From assembly GCA_964628055.1 (NCBI GenBank), contig CAZVNL010000028.1, positions 1-29,855 of the forward strand: a DNA stretch of 29,855 nucleotides, read 5' to 3'. This DNA comes from CAZBEL01 sp964628055 (GTDB lineage Bacteria > Fidelibacterota > Marinisomatia > Marinisomatales > TCS56). The notes under the pieces were generated by a model. The model worked only from the letters and a program-made list of their open reading frames with translations. It searched no databases and was not told the DNA's origin. Each line of letters begins with the position of its first letter. Position 1 is the stretch's first letter. The position numbers and the translations under genes were made by a program. Positions 24,290-29,855 of this stretch are shown here, piece by piece.

Positions 24290-25578
24290 TGATTGTAGAT
24301 ATTGTCATGCCCAAGATGGGGGAGTCCATCACCGAGGGTACCATTTTAGAGTGGCGTAAGAAAGTGGGTGACACCATTGGGGAGGATGAAATACTCTTAG
24401 AGATCGGCACCGACAAGGTGGATTCCGAGATTCCTTCGACGGCGGGGGGAACGATCGTTGAAATTTTAGCCCAACCCAACGATGTTATTCCCGTGGGGGA
24501 GGTCATCGCCCGGGTGGAGACGGAGGCTGGCGCCGTAACGGAGAAACCGTCCGTTTCAGCGCCAGAGATAGCTGTTCCCCAAGAGCCCGTAGCTACCGAG
24601 ACTGTACAACCTCCCCCCGCGCCGGTGACGCCCGAGCCACAAAAACCCGTTACCGAAACAAAGACTAAGGTGAAAAAATTCTTCACTCCGGTGGTAAAAA
24701 AGATCGCTGCCGAAGCCGGTATCTCCTTGTCTGAATTAGGGGATTTGACCGGTTCCGGTCGGGGTGGACGGGTTACGAAACAGGATATCCTATCTTATTT
24801 GAAAGAGCGTCCCCAAGCGGCGGCGATTCCCGAGGTGCCGCCCCCGGCAGTCGAACCGGCGCCGGTGCCCTTCACCGGCCAACGCCAGGAAATGTCCCAC
24901 ATGCGGAGGCTCATCGCCGAACATATGCGCCAAAGCCTGGATACATCCGCGCACGTGTATGTGATCACCGAAGTGGACATGACCAAAATAGCGGCCTTCA
25001 TATCCTCCGAAGGCCCCCATTTCCGGGAACGGGAAGGTTTTAGTTTAACCTACACGCCGTTTATCATCCAGGCCACCGTAAAGGCGTTGAACGCCTTCCC
25101 GGAAATGAATGCTTCCCTGGAGGGAACCACGATTCTCTACCATAAGCACATCAATATAGGCCTGGCAGTGGCCCTGGAGAAGGGATTGATGGTCCCGGTG
25201 ATTCCCCGTTGTGAAGAGTTGAACTTCCTGGGCCTATGCCGGAAAGTCCATGACCTGGCGGTACGCACGCGGAACAAACAAATATCCCCGGACGAATTGC
25301 AGGGATCGACTTTTTCGATCACCAATTTCGGCGTTTTCAATGTGACCATCGGTACCCCTATTATCAATCAACCTAATGTAGGCATTTTGGGCGTGGGTAC
25401 GGTAAAGAAACGTCCGGTGGTGTTAGAGACGGAGTCTGGGGACGCGGTAGGGATCAAGAGTATGATGTTTCTCTCGTTGGGTTTTGATCACCGGCTCATC
25501 GACGGCGCTGGGGGCAGCCGCTTCCTGGATTCAGTCCGGGAACACCTGGAAACCTTGGATTTGGACCACCTATTCTAA
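24289..25578 (+). CDS. Dihydrolipoamide acyltransferase (E2) of the 2-oxoacid dehydrogenase complex
   Basis: Core acyltransferase of the complex, 429 residues. A single lipoyl domain (1-78) carries the modified Lys43 in GTDKVDSE. A Pro/Glu/Thr-rich linker follows, then a peripheral-subunit-binding domain at about 132-171 (FTPVVKKIAAEAGI, GSGRGGRVTKQDI). The catalytic domain runs from about 200 and holds TFSITNFG and the active-site H401 and D405 in DHRLIDG. All hallmarks are present. It starts in the stop codon of the fused E1 gene, so stoichiometric expression by coupling is likely. Acyl specificity (branched-chain, acetyl or other) cannot be settled by eye. Succinyltransferase is less likely because the E1 partner is of the alpha/beta kind. 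Confidence 0.95.
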   Translation: MIVDIVMPKMGESITEGTILEWRKKVGDTIGEDEILLEIGTDKVDSEIPSTAGGTIVEILAQPNDVIPVGEVIARVETEAGAVTEKPSVSAPEIAVPQEPVATETVQPPPAPVTPEPQKPVTETKTKVKKFFTPVVKKIAAEAGISLSELGDLTGSGRGGRVTKQDILSYLKERPQAAAIPEVPPPAVEPAPVPFTGQRQEMSHMRRLIAEHMRQSLDTSAHVYVITEVDMTKIAAFISSEGPHFREREGFSLTYTPFIIQATVKALNAFPEMNASLEGTTILYHKHINIGLAVALEKGLMVPVIPRCEELNFLGLCRKVHDLAVRTRNKQISPDELQGSTFSITNFGVFNVTIGTPIINQPNVGILGVGTVKKRPVVLETESGDAVGIKSMMFLSLGFDHRLIDGAGGSRFLDSVREHLETLDLDHLF

Positions 25579-25617
25579 TTGGGAGAATGAGTTTCCAAAT
25601 CCTCAGAGGTTCGTAGA

Positions 25618-26493
25618 ATGCCCCTACCCTTAACCACTTCTATCGGCGTCAAACCTAAAATACGTCTGACCCACGGTTCGGGATTTCGAGAGGTAGATCG
25701 ACTCATTCGCACCTATCAGCTGCATACCGTCTGCAGCGAGGCTCATTGTCCCAACATTTACGAATGCTGGGAAAGACGGACGGCCACCTTGATGATCCTG
25801 GGAGCGGTGTGTACCCGGGCTTGCGGTTTCTGTTCCGTGGAGACGGGCCAGCCGGGACGGGTTGATCCTCGGGAGCCGCAACGTGTTCTGTCTATCGTAC
25901 GGGAATTAAAATTGCGCCATGTGGTATTGACTTCTGTGGACCGGGACGATTTGAAGGGCGATTATGGCGCCGCGCACTGGGCAAGGACCATTCAGACGCT
26001 CCACGAAGGAGCGCCGGGGTGCACGGTGGAAGTGTTGACTCCCGACTTTCGGGGTTACCGTCCGGCGCTGGAGAAGGTGTTCGGGGCGCAACCGGAGCTA
26101 TTCGGTCATAATCTGGAATGCGTGGAGCGTATCAGTCGCCAGGTGCGCCCGCAGTCTGATTGGCGACGGAGCTTGCGAGTATTGCAGGAAGCGGCCACCT
26201 GGGGGTTGATCACCAAAACCGGCATCATGTTAGGGTTGGCGGAAAAAGAGGATGAAGTCATTACGACGATGGAGGCGGCGCGGGGCGTGGGAGTAAAGAT
26301 ATTTACTCTCGGGCAGTACCTCCAACCTGCCAAGCATCTGTTGCCGGTGCAGCGTTACGTGGCGCCGGAAGAATTCCAACATTACCGCAATATAGGTTTG
26401 AAGCTGGGGTTTGAAGTGGTAGAATCCGGTCCTTTAGTACGCAGTTCCTATCATGCGGGTGAGCAAATTCAACAATTAAGGAATCCTAAATGA
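25618..26493 (+). CDS. lipA: Lipoyl synthase (radical SAM)
   Basis: Inserts two sulfur atoms into the octanoyl group attached by LipB, giving the lipoyl cofactor. The 291-residue protein has the auxiliary cluster cysteines C39, C44 and C50 (CSEAHCPNIYEC) and the radical-SAM cluster C65, C69 and C72 (CTRACGFC). The C-terminal RSSYHAGE holds the serine that ligates the auxiliary cluster. VVLTSVDRDDL and LTPDF are typical family blocks. ATG 25618 is 39 bases after the E2 stop. A nine-codon mini-ORF from 25587 fills most of that gap and may be chance. With LipB and the complete dehydrogenase in the same operon, the cell can make and lipoylate this complex from one locus. It is coupled by ATGA to the next gene. 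Confidence 0.97.
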   Translation: MPLPLTTSIGVKPKIRLTHGSGFREVDRLIRTYQLHTVCSEAHCPNIYECWERRTATLMILGAVCTRACGFCSVETGQPGRVDPREPQRVLSIVRELKLRHVVLTSVDRDDLKGDYGAAHWARTIQTLHEGAPGCTVEVLTPDFRGYRPALEKVFGAQPELFGHNLECVERISRQVRPQSDWRRSLRVLQEAATWGLITKTGIMLGLAEKEDEVITTMEAARGVGVKIFTLGQYLQPAKHLLPVQRYVAPEEFQHYRNIGLKLGFEVVESGPLVRSSYHAGEQIQQLRNPK

Positions 26494-27140
26494 ATCAATA
26501 TCGAACCCTTATTATTGGCGTAATTCTTTTAGCTGCCGTGATTTTAGTGTACTTAACACACCAGGCTCAACTGGTAGAGGCGCCAACACCAAACTTGCTG
26601 GCTCCCCAGGGGGACCCTTCCCCGTCGAGTTCCCCAACCACCCAGAGTGTTAAGCCCCTGGCGCCGGGGACGAATCGCGTTCAGATTGGGATTTTAACGA
26701 TGGAAATACCTGAAGGCTGGATTGCTGAGCAACCCCGTTCCAACATGAGGGTGGCCCAGTATCGCCTGGAACACGTAATGGGAGATAAGGAAGATGCTGA
26801 ATTGGCCATCTTCAACCAGATTGGCGGGAGTGTGGCGCAGAACCTGGAACGCTGGTACGGGCAGTTTTTCCAACCGGACGGGAGCAACTCTGCCGAACAG
26901 GCTCAGGTGGAGGTCTTAAAGGTGCACGGTCTGCCGGTTACCACGGTTTATTTGGAAGGAACGCTTCGGGGTTCCGCCATGATGACGGTAGGGGAGGACA
27001 AGCCCGATTTTGCCCTCCTGGCCGCGATCGTGGAGACGGCGGAGGGGCCTTATTACTTTAAGATCGTGGGACCCGTTCATACGGTGCAGTTTTGGAAAGA
27101 TCGTTTCGAGACCCTGGTGCATTCCGTAAAAGCCGCGTAA
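26490..27140 (+). CDS. Membrane-anchored protein of unknown function, coupled to lipA
   Basis: A 216-residue protein. One N-terminal membrane segment (residues 7-23, LIIGVILLAAVILVYL) is followed by a Pro/Ser/Thr-rich linker (about 30-60) and a soluble domain facing the periplasm. The domain has MEIPEGW, VAQYRLEHVMGDKEDAELAIFNQI, GGSVAQNLERWYGQF and a closing FKIVGPVHTVQFWKDRFETLV. I have seen this layout (a beta-sandwich PsbP/Mog1-like pattern with GGSV.xNlxRW.xQF) in proteins of unknown function from other phyla. No catalytic residues are apparent. Its start overlaps the lipA stop (ATGA at 26490-26493). A link to lipoate or the dehydrogenase is not shown by its sequence. It ends the operon; 139 bases without a gene follow. 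Confidence 0.75.
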   Translation: MNQYRTLIIGVILLAAVILVYLTHQAQLVEAPTPNLLAPQGDPSPSSSPTTQSVKPLAPGTNRVQIGILTMEIPEGWIAEQPRSNMRVAQYRLEHVMGDKEDAELAIFNQIGGSVAQNLERWYGQFFQPDGSNSAEQAQVEVLKVHGLPVTTVYLEGTLRGSAMMTVGEDKPDFALLAAIVETAEGPYYFKIVGPVHTVQFWKDRFETLVHSVKAA

Positions 27141-27279
27141 TAAGCTCATAGCTTCGATGGTCACCTGGTGGGGGTACTGCCAGATTCGCATAGAACCTTC
27201 CCTGGCATGTTATTTGAATTTGGAACGGGTACCGCGGTAGGAAGTACAAGAAAACGTCATAAAAGAATTGGAATAAATT

Positions 27280-29667
27280 ATGGAATCAAGCCCAACAACT
27301 AAAGAATACCCCGTAATGCCCTTGCGGAATACGGTGCTTTTTCCCCAACAGGTAATCCCCATTTATATTGGGCGGGAGAAGTCGCTCCGACTGATTGCGG
27401 ATTTATCGCCGGAGATTAAACACATTGTGGTCATTGCCCAGGAAGATGGTTCCATTGAGGATCCCGAGCCATCGGACCTCTACTCATACGGGACCCTGGC
27501 CGTGGTGCTGAAAGTGTTTGATATGCCCGACAATAGCAAATCCGCCATTGTGCAGGGTATGGCCCGGGTGAAGGTATTAAAATTTGTCACTAGCGAACCG
27601 TACCACAAGGCCATCGTGGAGCAGGTTACGGAACAGGAGAGCGGGGACGATATCGAACTGGATGCCCTGGTGAAAAACCTGCGTAATACTTTCTCGGAGT
27701 TGATCCAGGTGGCGCCCAATCTCACGGAAGAACATTCGGGTATGCTGGCTAACATCCAGAACCGCTCGCGCCTGGCCGACCGGGCTATCTCGTTGCTCAC
27801 CATTTCCAATGCCGAGAAACAGGAAATTTTAGAGGAACTGGATGTGAAAAAGCGGGTGGAGAAGGCCATTACCATCCTCACGCGGGAAATACAGCGCATT
27901 CGCCTGGGGGAAGAGATCCAGAGCGAAGTGCATGATGAAATCGCCAAGTCCCAGCGGGAGTATTATCTCCGGGAGCAGATGAAAGCCATCAAGCGGGAAC
28001 TGGGCGAAGACGAGTCCATGGTGGAATTGAAGGAGTTGGAGGAGCGAATCAAAGCCGCCAAAATGACCGAGGAAGCCGAAAAGGTCGCCATGAAGGAGTT
28101 GGATCGCCTTTCCAAGATTCCCACCCAGTCGCCGGAGTACACTGTTTCCCGGACGTACATAGAGTGGTTAGCTGACCTGCCCTGGTCCAAGAGCACCGAA
28201 GATCGAGTGGATGTGAAGGAAGCCAAACGCATTTTGGACGAGGACCACTACGGTTTAGAGAAGGTAAAAGAGCGCATATTGGAGTACCTTGCCGTACGGG
28301 CATTGAAGCAGCAGAAGGACCCTGAAGGGGTGGTTCGCGGTCCCATCCTTTGTTTTGCCGGACCTCCCGGTGTGGGAAAGACCTCCTTGGGGCGTTCCAT
28401 TGCCCGTGCCATGGGTCGGGAGTTCGTGCGCATTTCTTTGGGCGGAGTACGAGACGAGGCCGAAATCCGGGGCCATCGCCGGACGTATATTGGGGCCCTA
28501 CCCGGCCGCATTATCCAGTATCTGAAAAAGGCGGGAACCAACAACCCCGTTTTCATGCTGGATGAGATCGACAAATTGGGGATGGATTTCCGGGGCGACC
28601 CCTCCTCGGCCCTGTTGGAGGTCCTGGACCCGGAGCAGAACTACAGTTTCAGCGACCACTATTTAGAGGTGAATTTTGACTTGAGTAAGGTCATGTTCAT
28701 CGCCACGGCCAATTACCAGGACCCCATTCCACCGGCGCTAAAAGACCGCATGGAAATCTTGGAATTCTCCGGCTATATTGAGGATGAAAAGATCAAGATC
28801 GCCCAGCGTCACCTCATTCCCAAGCAGGTAGAAGAAAACGGGCTTTCCATGGAGGACGTGGTTTTAGGGGAAGCGGGGATTCGGGAGTTAATACGTTCTT
28901 ACACCCGGGAAGCCGGGGTGCGCAACCTGGAACGGGAGATTGCCAACGTTTTGCGTAAGGTGGCCCGGGAGAAGGTGGGGCAGAAGGTGAAAAAGATTCG
29001 CATCACCAAGAAAAAGGTGCGTGACTACTTAGGTGCGCCCCGTTATTACTCGGAGATCGCCGAGCGGACCACGAAACCGGGCGTAGTAACGGGGTTGGCC
29101 TGGACGGCTGCCGGTGGGGATATCCTTTTCGTGGAAGCTTCCAAGATGAAAGGAAAGGGAATCTTGACACTCACGGGCCAGTTAGGGGATGTGATGAAGG
29201 AATCCGCTACCGCAGCGCTCTCTTATGTACGCGCCCATACCGATATTTTGGGAATCCCGGCCGATTTCCATGAAAAAACCGATATTCACGTCCACGTGCC
29301 CGCAGGAGCCATACCCAAGGATGGCCCTTCGGCCGGCGTGAGCATGTTTACCGCCATCGTGTCGCTTTTAACGAGTATTTCCGTTCGGGACCATGTGGCC
29401 ATGACGGGAGAGATCACCCTCCGGGGGAATGTTTTACCCATTGGCGGTGTGAAAGAAAAGGTGACCGCAGCCCATCGGTCGGGAATCAATACCATCATTC
29501 TTCCGGATCACAATCGGAAAGACCTGGAAGAAATTCCGGAACATATTAAAAAGGATTTGAAATTTCATTTCGCCAAGGAAATGATGGATGTCATTGATGT
29601 GGCCCTGCCCGGTTTGAAGAAGATGAAACGGGAGAAAGCGTCTCGTAAATCAGGTAAAAAGGAGTAA
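27280..29667 (+). CDS. lon: ATP-dependent protease Lon
   Basis: Cytoplasmic AAA+ protease that degrades misfolded and regulatory proteins. The 795-residue protein has the LonN substrate-binding domain (from YPVMPLRNTVLFPQ), a coiled-coil middle (about 180-280), and the AAA+ module with Walker A GPPGVGKT (361-368) and Walker B FMLDEIDK (D428, E429). The C-terminal protease domain has the Ser-Lys dyad S684 (KDGPSAG) and K727 (GGVKEKV). Size and all key residues are standard for LonA. A basic tail (KKMKREKASRKSGKKE) extends beyond the protease domain. The 139-base upstream gap suggests its own promoter. I saw no CIRCE element there, only a short TGCCAG/CTGGCA inverted repeat at 27178-27208. Confidence 0.97.
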   Translation: MESSPTTKEYPVMPLRNTVLFPQQVIPIYIGREKSLRLIADLSPEIKHIVVIAQEDGSIEDPEPSDLYSYGTLAVVLKVFDMPDNSKSAIVQGMARVKVLKFVTSEPYHKAIVEQVTEQESGDDIELDALVKNLRNTFSELIQVAPNLTEEHSGMLANIQNRSRLADRAISLLTISNAEKQEILEELDVKKRVEKAITILTREIQRIRLGEEIQSEVHDEIAKSQREYYLREQMKAIKRELGEDESMVELKELEERIKAAKMTEEAEKVAMKELDRLSKIPTQSPEYTVSRTYIEWLADLPWSKSTEDRVDVKEAKRILDEDHYGLEKVKERILEYLAVRALKQQKDPEGVVRGPILCFAGPPGVGKTSLGRSIARAMGREFVRISLGGVRDEAEIRGHRRTYIGALPGRIIQYLKKAGTNNPVFMLDEIDKLGMDFRGDPSSALLEVLDPEQNYSFSDHYLEVNFDLSKVMFIATANYQDPIPPALKDRMEILEFSGYIEDEKIKIAQRHLIPKQVEENGLSMEDVVLGEAGIRELIRSYTREAGVRNLEREIANVLRKVAREKVGQKVKKIRITKKKVRDYLGAPRYYSEIAERTTKPGVVTGLAWTAAGGDILFVEASKMKGKGILTLTGQLGDVMKESATAALSYVRAHTDILGIPADFHEKTDIHVHVPAGAIPKDGPSAGVSMFTAIVSLLTSISVRDHVAMTGEITLRGNVLPIGGVKEKVTAAHRSGINTIILPDHNRKDLEEIPEHIKKDLKFHFAKEMMDVIDVALPGLKKMKREKASRKSGKKE

Positions 29668-29777
29668 TTTCCGGCCTGTTTTGGGCGTTTAGCTTCCAGA
29701 TATCGAACTCCGCTCATCGGGTCAGGCAACTTCGCTAGGCGCCAGGTTATTTGATAAGATAAAAGTTTCTATTAAGA

Positions 29778-29854
29778 GGGCGCTTAGCTCAGTTGGTCAG
29801 AGCGCCGCCCTTACAAGGCGGAGGCCGGCAGTTCGAGTCTGCCAGCGCCCACCA
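29778..29854 (+). tRNA. tRNA-Val (anticodon UAC), CCA encoded
   Basis: A complete cloverleaf can be folded by eye. The acceptor stem is GGGCGCT (29778-29784) with AGCGCCC (29844-29850), and the D arm is GCTC/GAGC. The anticodon stem CCGCC/GGCGG holds loop CTTACAA (29810-29816), whose anticodon TAC reads valine codons. A 5-base variable loop and T arm GGCAG/CTGCC with loop TTCGAGT complete it. Discriminator A29851 is followed by an encoded CCA at 29852-29854. It lies 110 bases after lon and one base before the window end, so further tRNAs may follow. Confidence 0.97.
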
Positions 29855-29855
29855 A

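Noticed and set aside
25587..25616. Nine-codon ORF between E2 and lipA as a leader peptide
   Set aside because: It is very short, its GGGAG is too close to the ATG, and nothing else suggests attenuation.
27178..27208. TGCCAG/CTGGCA inverted repeat upstream of lon as a CIRCE or other heat-shock operator
   Set aside because: It does not match TTAGCACTC-N9-GAGTGCTAA, the arms are only six bases with a long loop, and a chance occurrence is likely.
29668..29777. Terminator of lon and tRNA promoter
   Set aside because: Only a 3-bp GC stem followed by GTTT is visible after lon, and the candidate -10/-35 boxes before the tRNA are poor, so neither is supported.

Overview
This is a gene-dense, almost gap-free bacterial window. 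All 24 protein genes and the single tRNA read on the + strand, mostly in short operons with ATGA or TGATG stop/start overlaps. Two consecutive secreted proteins end in type IX secretion (Por) C-terminal sorting domains carrying YPNPFN, a secreted peptidase ends in a dockerin-like repeat pair, and the 2-oxoacid dehydrogenase E1 is an alpha-beta fusion. Together these point to the Fibrobacterota-Chlorobiota-Bacteroidota superphylum, for example Candidatus Marinimicrobia, Calditrichota or a KSB1-like lineage. The phylum is an inference from protein style; there is no rRNA here.

Region 1 (1-5911) is the most unusual part. A 5'-truncated inositol-1-phosphate synthase is followed directly by a CTP:inositol-1-phosphate cytidylyltransferase, so the pair should make CDP-inositol. 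No CDP-alcohol phosphotransferase of the DIPP-synthase type follows. Instead there are three divergent CDP-glycerol glycerophosphotransferase-like (TagB/TagF fold) proteins and a second, LicC-like cytidylyltransferase. I read this as a possible route to a teichoic-acid-like, inositol-phosphate-containing surface polymer or head-group decoration. Region 2 (6100-8355) is the malic enzyme-phosphotransacetylase fusion MaeB.

Region 3 (8345-14497) encodes three exported proteins: an M14 zinc carboxypeptidase with a dockerin-like tail, an S8 subtilisin-like protease with a T9SS tail, and an unidentified secreted protein with a T9SS tail. A 358-base stretch before the third may hold a decayed reading frame. 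Region 4 (14569-18375) is a run of small accessory genes: a CBS-pair protein, an outer-surface lipoprotein whose signal peptide lies upstream of the first normal start codon, a flavin-reductase-like protein, a metallo-beta-lactamase-fold hydrolase, a degenerate receiver-like protein and endonuclease III.

Region 5 (18478-20162) is a pterin/deazaguanine operon: a PTPS/QueD homologue lacking the usual catalytic Cys, a YhhQ-type queuosine-precursor transporter and GTP cyclohydrolase I. Region 6 (20170-27140) is a self-contained lipoate-dependent 2-oxoacid dehydrogenase operon that holds E3, LipB, fused E1, E2 and LipA in a row, ending with a coupled membrane-anchored protein of unknown function. 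Region 7 holds the ATP-dependent protease Lon and a tRNA-Val(UAC) with encoded CCA at the right edge. I saw no insertion sequences, CRISPR arrays or phage genes.
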